Part shown: one piece after another, positions 8,424 through 17,281 of the stretch
Numbering within the stretch: position 1 is the first letter of the stretch
How the letters are laid out: the number at the start of each line of letters is the position of its first letter
Assembly (NCBI RefSeq): GCF_027587205.1
Contig: NZ_JAPDOD010000003.1
Location: 1-64,000, forward strand
Source: Solirubrobacter ginsenosidimutans
GTDB taxonomy: Bacteria; Actinomycetota; Thermoleophilia; Solirubrobacterales; Solirubrobacteraceae
Direction: 5' to 3'
DNA length: 64,000 nucleotides
Notes under the pieces: generated by a model
What the model was told of the DNA's origin: nothing
Databases searched by the model: none
What the model saw: only the letters and a program-made list of their open reading frames with translations
Made by a program: the position numbers and the translations under genes

Positions 8424-9726
8424 CCCCCGCCGCCTCCGGCGACCGCCGCGCCATCGACACGATCCCGAACAGGAAGACCGCCAGCGCCAACAGGCCGACG
8501 AGCCCCAGCTCGGCCGCGGTCTCGAAGTAGAGCGAGTGCGCGTCGCGCACGGTCTCGTCGATCGTCCGCTCGCGCAGCCACGCCGTCCGGAACGACCCTG
8601 AGCCGCCGCCCTGGAGCGGGTGGTCGGCGAAGGCGCTCGCGGCGACCCGCCAGTACTCGTAGCGGTTGGACTGCGCGGAGACGAGCCGCGACGGGTCGGC
8701 GCCCTGGGCGGGGCCGCCGCCGCTGGTGCGCTCGACCCGCGTGACGGCGACCGCGGTCACGACGAGCGCGAGGGCGAGCGCGCCGAGCGCGGCCCAGCGG
8801 AGGTGGGGGACGACGCGCGCGGGCGGGGTGGCGGGGTCGGGCGAGGCGACGCGGGGGGGTGCCCCGGGAAGGTCTCGGTCCGCGACAATTAGCCGGGGCA
8901 CCCCCCGCGGCTCGGCCAGCCAAGCCGCGGCGGTGCCAAGCGCCACGAGGACCGCGAGCATCGCGGCGCCCTGGGCCGCGCTTCCCCCCGGCGCCTCGAC
9001 GGCGGACAGCGGGACGGTCGCCAGGGCGGCAAGGGCGGCGCCGCCCGCGGCAACCGCCGCGCGACGTGCCTGCGCCACGGTCGGCGCCAGCGCGACGAGC
9101 ACCGCGAGGCCGGCGGCGGTGGCGCCCAACGCGCCGCGGGAGAACGTCAGGTAGCACGCGAGGCCGAGGAGCGGGGCGGTCGCGATCGCCGCCCGCGAGG
9201 GGATCCACGCCGCGAGCACGAGGCCCATACCCGCCAGCGCGCCCATCGCGTTCCAGTAGGTCAGCGGCCACGCCAGCCGGTTGTCCGCCGACGGCAGGTT
9301 CTCGAGCGAGAAGACACCGGGCAGCAGCCGCTCGGACAGCCCGTAGAGCGCGGCGGCGACGATGCCCGCGAGCAGCACGGGTTCGACCAGCCGTCGCACC
9401 TCCGGCGGGCGCAGCACCGCGATGGCCGCGACGAACGCGAACAGGTAGAGCAGCACGCGCTGGAAGTCGTCGGAGGCGGCCCCGGCGATCGGGGCCCAGA
9501 GGATCGACAGCCCGGTCCAGGCGGTCAACGCCGCCAGGCCGCCCACGGCGACGTACGCGCTGCGCGGGATCGGGCGCGCGTCCCGCGCCGCGACGACGAT
9601 CACCAGCGCACAGGCGACGACGCCCGCGACCAGCCGCGGGACGTCGAAATACCCGCCCTTGGCGAAGGCGAGCGCCGCCGGGCCGAGCAGGACCGGCACC
9701 GCGAGAACGAGATCGAACCGGCGCAT
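8290..9726 (-). CDS. O-antigen ligase/polymerase-like membrane protein (Wzy_C)
   Basis: 478 residues, ATG start. Roughly ten to twelve membrane helices flank a larger extracytoplasmic loop with the Wzy_C pattern: NRYEYWRVAASAFADHP, then GGGSGSF, then RDAHSLYFETAAELGLVG. The conserved Arg and His of this family (WaaL and related ligases) are present in that loop. It probably joins or polymerises lipid-linked glycan at the outer face of the membrane. A Pro/Ala-rich insertion at about residues 265-300 contains a long inverted repeat in the DNA. A TACGGT box lies 11 nt before the ATG. It is divergent from the AftD-like gene. Confidence 0.8.
   Translation of the reverse strand: MRRFDLVLAVPVLLGPAALAFAKGGYFDVPRLVAGVVACALVIVVAARDARPIPRSAYVAVGGLAALTAWTGLSILWAPIAGAASDDFQRVLLYLFAFVAAIAVLRPPEVRRLVEPVLLAGIVAAALYGLSERLLPGVFSLENLPSADNRLAWPLTYWNAMGALAGMGLVLAAWIPSRAAIATAPLLGLACYLTFSRGALGATAAGLAVLVALAPTVAQARRAAVAAGGAALAALATVPLSAVEAPGGSAAQGAAMLAVLVALGTAAAWLAEPRGVPRLIVADRDLPGAPPRVASPDPATPPARVVPHLRWAALGALALALVVTAVAVTRVERTSGGGPAQGADPSRLVSAQSNRYEYWRVAASAFADHPLQGGGSGSFRTAWLRERTIDETVRDAHSLYFETAAELGLVGLLALAVFLFGIVSMARRSPEAAGAIGALAVYAVHAGLDWDWEMPALTLVALTLAARLATADAPPDAS
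8854..8906. repeat. Long inverted repeat inside the ligase-like gene
   Basis: A 14-bp perfect inverted repeat, GGGGGGTGCCCCGG at 8854-8867 and its complement at 8893-8906, is separated by 25 bp. It lies in the low-complexity insertion of the O-antigen-ligase-like gene. The 25-bp spacer contains the unusually AT-rich ACAATTAG. It could be a hairpin, a small inserted repeat element, or a by-product of Gly/Pro codon runs. Confidence 0.55.
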
Positions 9727-9737
9727 CGAGTCCGGGG

Positions 9738-9761
9738 ACCGTACTCGGCTCCACGTATCCT
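9738..9761. promoter_or_regulatory. Divergent leaderless -10 boxes (ligase-like / AftD-like)
   Basis: Minus-strand TACGGT (complement of 9738-9743) lies 11 nt before the ATG at 9726. Plus-strand TATCCT (9756-9761) lies 7 nt before the TTG at 9769. Pattern-based. Confidence 0.4.
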
Positions 9762-9768
9762 CGCGGCC

Positions 9769-12700
9769 TTGTCGCCGCGCCAGAGAGACCGGGCACTGCC
9801 ACTCGCCCTGGCGGTGCTCGCGTTCGCCCTAGCGCTGATCCAGCGCCCCGGGAAGGCGTCGTCGGACACGAAGATCGATCTTCACGTCGATCCCGTCGGG
9901 TTCCTCGGTGACGTCGCCAACGCCTGGTCCTCGACCGGCGATCTCGGACACGTCCAGGGCGGCCAGTACGGCGGCTACCTGTTTCCGATGGGGCCGTTCT
10001 TCGCCCTCCTGCACACGCTCGGCCTCGGCCCGTGGCTCGTGCAGCGCCTCTGGCTGGGCCTGATCCTCGCGCTCGCCGCGTGGGGCGCGGTGCGGCTGAT
10101 GGACGAGTTCAACGGCCGGCCGCGGGGCGTCGCCCACGCGGTGACGGGTCTGCTGATCATTCTCAATCCGTACGTCGTCGTCTTCAGCGCCCGCACGACG
10201 GTCACGCTGCTCGGCTATGCGGCGCTGCCGTGGCTGCTGATCGCGGTGCGCCGCGGGATCCGGGGCAACCCGTGGTGGTGGGCGGCGGCGTTCGCGCTGA
10301 TCGTCACCGCGAGCGGGGGAGGGGTCAACGCCGCGGTCACGGCGTGGGTGCTCGTCGGCCCCCTGCTGCTCGCGCTGTATGAGCGCTGGGTCGGCGCGGT
10401 CACGTGGCGAGCGGTGCTCGCCTTCGGCTGGCGGACCGCGCTGGCGACCGGGCTGGTCTCGGCGTGGTGGGTCGTGCCGCTGCTCGTGCAGTCGCGTTTC
10501 GGCGTCGACTTCCTGCGCTTCACCGAGCAGCCGGGGACGATCTGGAGCACGACGAGCCTGCCGGAGTCGCTGCGGCTGATGGGCTACTGGATCTCCTATC
10601 TGGGCGTCGGCTACGGCGGGAACCTGCGGCCGTACTTCGGGGACGGCGGCGTCCTGCTGTTCGCGCTCCCGGTCGTGATCGCCGGGCTGCTGACGCCCGC
10701 TCTGGCGCTCACCGGGTTCGCCTGGACCCGCAAGCACCCCTACGGTCCGTTCGCGCTGCTGCTCGTCCTGGCCGGCCTGCTGATCATGACGGCCGGCTTT
10801 CCCGAGGGGACGCCGCTCCGGCGGGCGTCGAATTTCACGTACAACCACTTCTTGCCGGTGCAGTTCCTCCGCACGACGTACAAGGCGGGGCCGCTGGCGG
10901 CGCTCGGGTTGGCCGTGCTCGCTGGGCTGGCGGCCGCGCGGGTGCCGCGTCGCGTGCTGCTCGTCCCCGCGCTGGCGCTCCCGCTGATCGCCTGCTGGCC
11001 GCTGGTCCGCGGGCGCGGCGTCGACGACCAGCTGCTCTGGGACCGGATCCCGGCGGCGTGGACCGACGCGGCGCGCCACGTCGACGAGCACGCGGGCGAC
11101 GGGCGGGCGGTGGTGCTCCCGGGCCAGCTCTACGCGTACTACGACTGGGGCGGGACGATCGACCCGATCCTCCCGGTGCTGGCGGACAAGCCGGTCGCGA
11201 CCCGCAACGCCGTCGGCTACGCGGACCTGCGGGCGACGGATCTGCTCTGGACGGTCGATGCGCTCGTCCAGCAGCGGCGCGCGCTGCCGGGCCAGCTCGG
11301 GCCGCTGCTGGACCTGATGGGCGCGAGGACCGTGGTCGCCGGCGCCGATGACGACCGCACCCGCAGCGGCGCCGCTCCCGCCGCCGAGGCGGCCGACACG
11401 CTCGAGCAGCTCGGTCCGCCGTCAGCCGCCTGGGGCGCTCGGCGGGTGAGGCCGCGCGCCACCGGGACGAGCGGGAGACCGGTCGTGCTGCGCGACGTTC
11501 GCGCCTGGGACCGGCCGCAGGCACCGGGTCTCCTCCGCGTGGAAGCGCCGGATCCGGGGCTGGTGGTCGACGGATCCGCCGAGGGCCTGGCCGCGATCGG
11601 TGCGCCGCTCTCAGGCCTTGCCTACGCCGCCGACCTCACGCCGGAACAGCTGCGCCGTGCGCGCGCGGTCGTGATCACCGACTCCAACCGCCGGCGGGTG
11701 CTGGTGCCGTCGCGGCTCGCGCAGAATGCGGGCCCGGTGCTGGCGGCCGACGAGGCGCCGTCGGTCGACGCCGCCGTCCTGGATCCGTTCGCGAAGGGCA
11801 GCGACGCCCAGACCGTCGCCGTGTACGGCGGCGGCATCAATGGCGTGACCGCGCCGTCGTCGCCCGGCTTCCCGCAGTTCCCCGAGAACCGGCCGTTCGC
11901 GGCGCTCGACGGCGACCCCGCGACGCACTGGCAGGCCGACCGCGCGCTGACGCCGGATCGCTACGAGCTCGACGTCACGTTTCCCGCTCCGCGCGACGTC
12001 CCGTACATCGACCTGACGCCCTACGACGACCGCGGCGCGAAGGTGATCGCGGTCGTGATCGCGGGGCGGACGTATCCGGTCCGCGAGGGGATGAACCGGC
12101 TGCGGCTCGGGCTGAAGGGCGTAGCCGACCTGCGGGTGCGGATCGTCGTCGAGCAGGACCCTGGACCGACCGTCACGGCCGGCATCAGGGAGCTGCGCAT
12201 CCCCGGCGTGCAGGCGACCGAGGCGCTGCGGCCGCCGGTCCTCGCCGAACGTGCGCTGCGCGCCGGCTCGACCGCCGCGCTGAGCTACGTCTTCCAGCGC
12301 ACGACGGGCGACGACCCCTTCCGGCGCGACCCCTGGCACGGCAGCTCGTCCAGCGCCCTCGTGCGCGATCGCGGCGACGGCGAACGGGGGATCGAGCGCG
12401 TCTTCTCGCCCCCGGCGGCACGCAGTTGGAGCCTCGACGGGTGGGCGAGCGCCGCCGCGGACGCTTCCGACTCGGCACTCGACGCGGTCGTCGGGCTCAA
12501 GGGCGGCTTCGACTCCTCGGGTCGGTTCGAGGGCCTGCCGGGGAACCGCGCGTCACGCGCGTTCGACGGCACGAGCGACCCCTGGATCGGCTCCTGGCAG
12601 GACGGGCGGCGACCGTGGATCGCCTGGGAGGGCGCGGCGACGGTGCGCTCGCTGACGCTCGATCCGACCCCCGGCGTCCGCCAGCCGACGCGGGTGCGGC

Positions 12701-13887
12701 TGCGCAGCGAGAACGGCTCCTCGCCGCCGCTCGCCGTCCCGGCCGACGGTGTGGTCGTCCTGCCGAAGCCGCTCGCGGGGCGCCGGTTCCGGCTCGAGAT
12801 CCTTCGCGCCGCGTTCCTGCCCGGGACGTCAGGGAGCGATCGCCGGCGCCGCGCCGTCGGCATCGCCGAGATCAAGGGGGAGGGGATCCCGCGCGTCGCC
12901 GTCCGGCGCACCGGGACGCTGGCTCACGACTGCGACGCGCTCGGCGTGACCCTCGGCGGCCGGCGGGCCGGGCTCGCCGTCGAAGGCCGCGTGGAGGATC
13001 TCGACGCGGGGCGCCCGCTGCGAGCGACCGGCTGCACGCCGGTCGACCTGCCGGCGGGGGAGACCCGTCTGTCCGCCCCGCCGGGGACGTTCGCGCCCTA
13101 CGTCCTGCGCCTGCGCTCCGGCACGAGCGAGCCGGTCGCCGCGCCTGGCCGGGTCGTCTCGGCGGGCACGGCGACCCGCGGCGGCCGCAAGGACATCCGC
13201 CTCGCGCTGACCGGTCCCGCGCGTTTGATCCTCGCCGAGAGCTTCACCCGCGGCCGCCGCGCGACCTGCGACGGCAAGGACCTCGGTGCTCCCGAGGTCG
13301 GCGACGGCTTCGGCACGGCCTGGCGCGTGCCGGCGTCGTGCCGCGCGGTGACGATCGCGTTCGCCCCGAATCGGTTGGTCAACGCGGGCTACGCGCTCTC
13401 GCTGGTCGTCGCGCTGTTCCTCGTCGCGCTGTTGCTGGCGGGCCGCCGCTGCGCAGCGAAAGCAAGCTTGATCGGGCAGAGCACGGATACGTCTTCACTC
13501 GCGCCGCGCGCGCTCTCGGCTCCCCGCGCCGCGCTGATCGCCGTGCCTGTCTCGCTCGCGTTCGGGTTCGTGTTCGCCGCCCGCGGGGTGCCGCTGTTCG
13601 CGCTGGGCACGTTCTTCGTCCTCTGGCGGGGAATCGGCGCGCGCACGCTCGCGCTCGCCGGCGGCGCGATCCTCGTCGTCGCGGTGCCGGTGCTGACGCT
13701 GCTGATCCGGCCGGAGAACCGCGGTGGCTACAACCCCGAGTACGCGAGCAACGGCGTCGCGGTCCATTGGGTCGCGGTGGCGGGCATCGCGCTGTTCGTG
13801 CTGGCGCTCAGTAGGGCCATGGGGCGGCCGGGTCGAGCCCGATCCGCTCCGCCCACCGGCGGCGTCCCGCCAGCACCAGCGCCTTGA
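9769..13887 (+). CDS. aftD: AftD-like alpha-(1->3)-arabinofuranosyltransferase homologue
   Basis: 1372 residues, TTG start. The N-terminal 430 or so residues are a GT-C membrane domain with about ten helices, an acidic first loop (KIDLHVDPVGFL) and a HVQGGQYGGYLFPMGPFF motif. A very long extracytoplasmic region follows. It contains a discoidin/F5-8C-like carbohydrate-binding module near residues 700-820 (FAALDGDPATHWQADR) and probably a second at about 900-1030 (RAFDGTSDPWIGSWQDG). Membrane helices return near the C-terminus. Size and order match mycobacterial AftD (DUF3367), which adds branching arabinose to arabinogalactan and lipoarabinomannan from decaprenyl-phosphate arabinose. The sugar used here is unknown. 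The 3' end overlaps the convergent methyltransferase by 80 bp. Confidence 0.75.
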   Translation: MSPRQRDRALPLALAVLAFALALIQRPGKASSDTKIDLHVDPVGFLGDVANAWSSTGDLGHVQGGQYGGYLFPMGPFFALLHTLGLGPWLVQRLWLGLILALAAWGAVRLMDEFNGRPRGVAHAVTGLLIILNPYVVVFSARTTVTLLGYAALPWLLIAVRRGIRGNPWWWAAAFALIVTASGGGVNAAVTAWVLVGPLLLALYERWVGAVTWRAVLAFGWRTALATGLVSAWWVVPLLVQSRFGVDFLRFTEQPGTIWSTTSLPESLRLMGYWISYLGVGYGGNLRPYFGDGGVLLFALPVVIAGLLTPALALTGFAWTRKHPYGPFALLLVLAGLLIMTAGFPEGTPLRRASNFTYNHFLPVQFLRTTYKAGPLAALGLAVLAGLAAARVPRRVLLVPALALPLIACWPLVRGRGVDDQLLWDRIPAAWTDAARHVDEHAGDGRAVVLPGQLYAYYDWGGTIDPILPVLADKPVATRNAVGYADLRATDLLWTVDALVQQRRALPGQLGPLLDLMGARTVVAGADDDRTRSGAAPAAEAADTLEQLGPPSAAWGARRVRPRATGTSGRPVVLRDVRAWDRPQAPGLLRVEAPDPGLVVDGSAEGLAAIGAPLSGLAYAADLTPEQLRRARAVVITDSNRRRVLVPSRLAQNAGPVLAADEAPSVDAAVLDPFAKGSDAQTVAVYGGGINGVTAPSSPGFPQFPENRPFAALDGDPATHWQADRALTPDRYELDVTFPAPRDVPYIDLTPYDDRGAKVIAVVIAGRTYPVREGMNRLRLGLKGVADLRVRIVVEQDPGPTVTAGIRELRIPGVQATEALRPPVLAERALRAGSTAALSYVFQRTTGDDPFRRDPWHGSSSSALVRDRGDGERGIERVFSPPAARSWSLDGWASAAADASDSALDAVVGLKGGFDSSGRFEGLPGNRASRAFDGTSDPWIGSWQDGRRPWIAWEGAATVRSLTLDPTPGVRQPTRVRLRSENGSSPPLAVPADGVVVLPKPLAGRRFRLEILRAAFLPGTSGSDRRRRAVGIAEIKGEGIPRVAVRRTGTLAHDCDALGVTLGGRRAGLAVEGRVEDLDAGRPLRATGCTPVDLPAGETRLSAPPGTFAPYVLRLRSGTSEPVAAPGRVVSAGTATRGGRKDIRLALTGPARLILAESFTRGRRATCDGKDLGAPEVGDGFGTAWRVPASCRAVTIAFAPNRLVNAGYALSLVVALFLVALLLAGRRCAAKASLIGQSTDTSSLAPRALSAPRAALIAVPVSLAFGFVFAARGVPLFALGTFFVLWRGIGARTLALAGGAILVVAVPVLTLLIRPENRGGYNPEYASNGVAVHWVAVAGIALFVLALSRAMGRPGRARSAPPTGGVPPAPAP

Positions 13888-14518
13888 TCGCCACGTTGCG
13901 GGCGAACCACGGGAGCTCGGCGAGGTGGCGCAGCAGATCGCGCGCCCGCCCGTCGCCCGCGACGCGCTTCTCGTACTCGGCGAGGCTGCCGGTCCGGCCG
14001 ACGTAGCGCCACGAGCGCGAGCCCGCGCAGACGAAGAGCAGCGCCAACGTCACGCCGATCGAGGAGAACGCGTCGTGCACGAGCATCGTGCCGCCGGGGA
14101 CCACGCGGCGGCCCCAGTCGACCAGGTCCGCCCGCGCCGGGTCGAAGCGGTGCGCGCCGTCGACGTACAGCAACGAGACCGATCCGGAGACGTCACCGAG
14201 CGCATCCGAGGAGAACTTGCGCACGTGAACGACCCGATCGGCGACGCCCGCGGCGGTCAGGTTGGCCAGGAACGCGGCATGGTCGGCATCGCCGCGCGAG
14301 GCCTCGGCCTCGATCTCCTGCGGCCCGCGGTCACTGCCCGCGTGCGGGTCGATCGCGATCACCGCGCCGGCCGCCGACGCCAGCACGACGGTCGAGCGGC
14401 CGCGGAACGACCCGATCTCGACCACCGCGCCCTCCGGTCGCACGCGGGCCGCGCACGCGCGCAGCCGCTCGGCCTGCGCCTCGGTCAGCCAGCCCTCGAT
14501 CTCGAGCGCGTCCGTCAC
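13808..14518 (-). CDS. Class I SAM-dependent methyltransferase (Methyltransf_24 type)
   Basis: 236 residues from the GTG at 14518, which overlaps the upstream stop as GTGA. SAM-binding motif I is VVEIGSFRGRSTVVLAS, followed by the acidic IAIDPHAGSD, and SLLYVDGAHRFDPARADLVDW with its DGAH motif is typical of the Methyltransf_24 family. Members often methylate sugars or lipids, for example in rhamnosyl O-methylation and cephalosporin-hydroxylase-like groups. Translationally coupled to the glycosyltransferase-flippase gene, it probably methylates a sugar of the same glycan. That substrate is inference. Confidence 0.8.
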   Translation of the reverse strand: MTDALEIEGWLTEAQAERLRACAARVRPEGAVVEIGSFRGRSTVVLASAAGAVIAIDPHAGSDRGPQEIEAEASRGDADHAAFLANLTAAGVADRVVHVRKFSSDALGDVSGSVSLLYVDGAHRFDPARADLVDWGRRVVPGGTMLVHDAFSSIGVTLALLFVCAGSRSWRYVGRTGSLAEYEKRVAGDGRARDLLRHLAELPWFARNVAIKALVLAGRRRWAERIGLDPAAPWPY

Positions 14519-16872
14519 CGCGCCGCCGCCGCGCGCCGGCCGGGAGCGAGCCCGATCGCCAGCACCGACAGCGCCGCCGCGGCCTGCAAGGCCAGCACGC
14601 ACGCGGCGAACACGACCAGCGACTTCGAGCCGATCGTCGACAGCAGCGCCAATTCGGCCACCGCGACCACGGCCAGCGCGGGGAGGAACGCCACCCGCCC
14701 GAGCGCCAGCATGTACTGCACGCCGAGGTAGCCGACCGCCAACAGCGTCATCGCGCACGCGAGCACGAAGAGGGCGTTGGAGGCCACCACGGTCTCGGGC
14801 CCGAACGCCAGCCGCAGCACGGTCGACGGGAACAGCCCGTAAACGATCAGCATCGGCACGGCGACCGCGGCCACGACCGCCAGCGCGCGCGCCAGAACGG
14901 GCCGTGGGTCCTGCCCGTGGCGGGCGGCGCGGGTCGCCTCGGGCAGCAGGTAGAGCCCGATCCCGATCGCCACCCACACGACGGCCTTCGCCGCCACGGC
15001 GGCGGCCGCGTACGCACCCGCCGCGTCGCCGCCGATCTGGCGCTTGACGAGGATCACGTCGACGTTCTGCAGCAGCGCCACCAGGAAGAGCCCCACGACG
15101 GCGGGCCAGGCGCCGCCGACCAGATCGCGCAGCCGCCGCGTCGCCATCCCCGGCGTGGGGGCACCGAGCCGCGTCCTCGAGATCCACCACAGACCGGTGG
15201 CGGTCGCGGCGAGCGACAGCGGCGTGCCCAGGTACGCGCCCGTCACGCCCATGCCGAAGCCCACGAGCACCAGGCCGAACGCCAGGCGCCCAGCCGCCTC
15301 GAGCACGATCGACCACGCCACCGGCTTGTAGAGATGGGCGCCCTGCAGCGCGCCGCGCTCGACCGACAGCAGCAGCCAGAGCACCGCGGTCGGCGCGGCG
15401 GCCGCGGCGGCCCACTCCTCCGGCACCGAGATCAGATCCGCGATCGGCTCGCGCAGCAACACGGCGCACGCCGTGACGGCGACCCCCGTCAGCAGGAGCC
15501 GTCTTCGCCACACGGAGAGGGTCGCCGCCAGCGCCGGACCTTCGCCGAGCCGCCCCAGCGCGATCTCACGCGCGACGGCCACTTGGACGGCCGACCCCGG
15601 CACGGACAAGATGACGAACATCGAGACCAGGGCGGCCAGCGAGCCGTAGTCCGTCGCGCCCAGGATCCGCGCGAACAGGACCGTGAACACGAGCGCCAGC
15701 GCGTTGTTGGCCATCGTCGCCGCGGCCATCCCGGCGGCCTTCAAGGTCTCCGACCGCGCGGCGACGTCGCGCAACCGCACCCGCTCGCTCGCCGAGGTCG
15801 CTTCCAGCAGCGTGAGCGACTCGCGCGCGGTCCGCTCCCACGTGAACGTCTCCGCCCGCGCCTTCGCCGCGGCGCCCATGCGCTCGCGCAGCTCGTCGTC
15901 GGCCACCAGGCGCTGGACCGCGGCGGTCAACCCCGGCCCGTCGTCGGCGAGCAGCCCGGTCTGGCCGTCGGCGATCGACTCCGGCAGGCCGCCGACGCGG
16001 ATCGCCGCGCTCGGCGTGCCACAGGTCGCGGCCTCCATCACCGTCAGGCACCAGCCCTCGGCCGAGGAAGCGGTGAGGTTCACCCACGCCCGCGCGTACA
16101 GCTCGGCCTTGAGCTTCTCGGACACGTGCCCGTGCAGGACGACGCGATCCGCCAGCTCGCGCTCCGCGATCGCCGCCTCGAGCGCCGGCCGGTGATCGCC
16201 CTCGCCGGCGACGTCGAGCACCGCGCCGGGGACGCCCTCGAGCACGTCGAGGAGCAGCTCGATCCGCTTGTAGCGCTTCAACCGTCCCAGGTACAGCAGC
16301 CGTGGCGTCTCAGAGCGGGCGGGCTGCTCCGAGGCGAACGGGACGACGCCCAGGTAACCGACGTGCACGTCGTCCGGCGGGATGCCCACGTCGACGATGT
16401 CGCGCTTGGCCGACTCGGAGATCGTCAGGAACGGCGCGCCCGCGTAGAGGAGCTTGAGCGGCAGCGTCTCGGCCACCATCGCCGCCACCGCGCCCTTGCG
16501 GCCGAGCTCGGTGACGTAGTGGTCGCGGTGGATGTGGTGCACGAGCGTCACCCGCGGCGTCTTGCACCACAAAGGGGTCAGAAAGGTGATCCCGTTGACG
16601 ACCTCGAGCACGACGTCGGCGTCGCGCGCGAGCCCGCGCCGCACCGCCCACGCCGCGCGCGGGAAGACCGTCACGCGCGAGCCCATGTGGTGCAGCTCGA
16701 GGCCGGGGGCCGGATGGGAGACCGGCTCCGCGCCCTCGTAGGCGCCCGCGACGACGGTCACGCGATAGCCCCACTCGAGCCAGAACGCGACCTGCCCGAA
16801 GAGGTTCGCGCCGGTGCCGCCGCCCTGCGGGTGCGTCCAATCGCGGTCGGTCAACAGCAGGATGTGCCGCAT
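14515..16872 (-). CDS. GT4 glycosyltransferase fused to a Wzx-like flippase
   Basis: 785 residues, ATG start. Residues 1 to about 370 are a GT-B (GT4) glycosyltransferase: PQGGGTGANLFGQVAFWLEW in the N-terminal half, GRLKRYKRIELLLDVL, GEGDHRPALEAAI, and the EX7E motif in AEGWCLTVMEAATCGTP. From about residue 385 the protein becomes a polytopic membrane protein of some 12 helices resembling polysaccharide flippases (FARILGATDYGSLAALVSMF, later LQNVDVILVKRQIGGDAAGAYAAA). There is no stop or frame change between the halves. The fusion would couple the last sugar addition on the cytoplasmic face to export of the lipid-linked glycan. A TACGGT box lies 10 nt upstream of the start. Confidence 0.85.
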   Translation of the reverse strand: MRHILLLTDRDWTHPQGGGTGANLFGQVAFWLEWGYRVTVVAGAYEGAEPVSHPAPGLELHHMGSRVTVFPRAAWAVRRGLARDADVVLEVVNGITFLTPLWCKTPRVTLVHHIHRDHYVTELGRKGAVAAMVAETLPLKLLYAGAPFLTISESAKRDIVDVGIPPDDVHVGYLGVVPFASEQPARSETPRLLYLGRLKRYKRIELLLDVLEGVPGAVLDVAGEGDHRPALEAAIAERELADRVVLHGHVSEKLKAELYARAWVNLTASSAEGWCLTVMEAATCGTPSAAIRVGGLPESIADGQTGLLADDGPGLTAAVQRLVADDELRERMGAAAKARAETFTWERTARESLTLLEATSASERVRLRDVAARSETLKAAGMAAATMANNALALVFTVLFARILGATDYGSLAALVSMFVILSVPGSAVQVAVAREIALGRLGEGPALAATLSVWRRRLLLTGVAVTACAVLLREPIADLISVPEEWAAAAAAPTAVLWLLLSVERGALQGAHLYKPVAWSIVLEAAGRLAFGLVLVGFGMGVTGAYLGTPLSLAATATGLWWISRTRLGAPTPGMATRRLRDLVGGAWPAVVGLFLVALLQNVDVILVKRQIGGDAAGAYAAAAVAAKAVVWVAIGIGLYLLPEATRAARHGQDPRPVLARALAVVAAVAVPMLIVYGLFPSTVLRLAFGPETVVASNALFVLACAMTLLAVGYLGVQYMLALGRVAFLPALAVVAVAELALLSTIGSKSLVVFAACVLALQAAAALSVLAIGLAPGRRAAAAR

Positions 16873-16882
16873 AGCCGCGGTG

Positions 16883-16909
16883 ACCGTAGCCGATGGGGCG
16901 GTCTACACT
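16883..16909. promoter_or_regulatory. Divergent leaderless -10 boxes (GT-flippase / LPXTG-tsa operon)
   Basis: Minus-strand TACGGT (complement of 16883-16888) is 10 nt before the ATG at 16872. Plus-strand TACACT (16904-16909) is 9 nt before the ATG at 16919 and probably starts the long operon down to 24719. Confidence 0.45.
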
Positions 16910-16918
16910 CACCCGCTC

Positions 16919-17281
16919 ATGCCGCTCGGACCGCGACTCCGGCGAGGGCTCGCCGCAGGCGCAGCCATCGTCGCCCTCACGCCCGCGAGCGCCTTCGCGC
17001 AGGGCGCCGGCGACGACCAGTACTCCGACCCGTTCGGTTCAGACCAGGAGAAGGCGACGCCGACGGCGACTCCGCGCGCGCCCACCGCCACGGCGACGCC
17101 CGTGCCCGCACAGGCCGCCGCGACCCCGGTGCCGAGCCAACCCGGGCCCGCCGCGACGCCCGCGCCCCCGGGCCCGCGTCTGCCGTACACGGGCGTCGAG
17201 GACTGGCTGACCGGCGGTGGCGGAGCGCTCCTGCTGGGCGCCGGCCTGATTCTGCGCGCGCGCCTCCGTGAGCCCAGCTGA
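16919..17281 (+). CDS. Small secreted LPXTG-type surface protein
   Basis: 120 residues from the ATG at 16919. Residues 1-28 look like a Sec signal peptide ending in ASAFA. Residues 30-85 are a Thr/Ala/Pro-rich spacer built from repeats such as TATP and ATPVP. The C-terminus has LPYTG, a hydrophobic segment (GGGALLLGAGLIL) and a basic tail, the classic sortase sorting signal. The mature chain would be only a short, possibly O-glycosylated, wall-linked stalk with no folded domain. It overlaps tsaE by 14 bp, so it is the first cistron of the t6A operon, an odd pairing. No sortase gene is in the window. Confidence 0.7.
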   Translation: MPLGPRLRRGLAAGAAIVALTPASAFAQGAGDDQYSDPFGSDQEKATPTATPRAPTATATPVPAQAAATPVPSQPGPAATPAPPGPRLPYTGVEDWLTGGGGALLLGAGLILRARLREPS

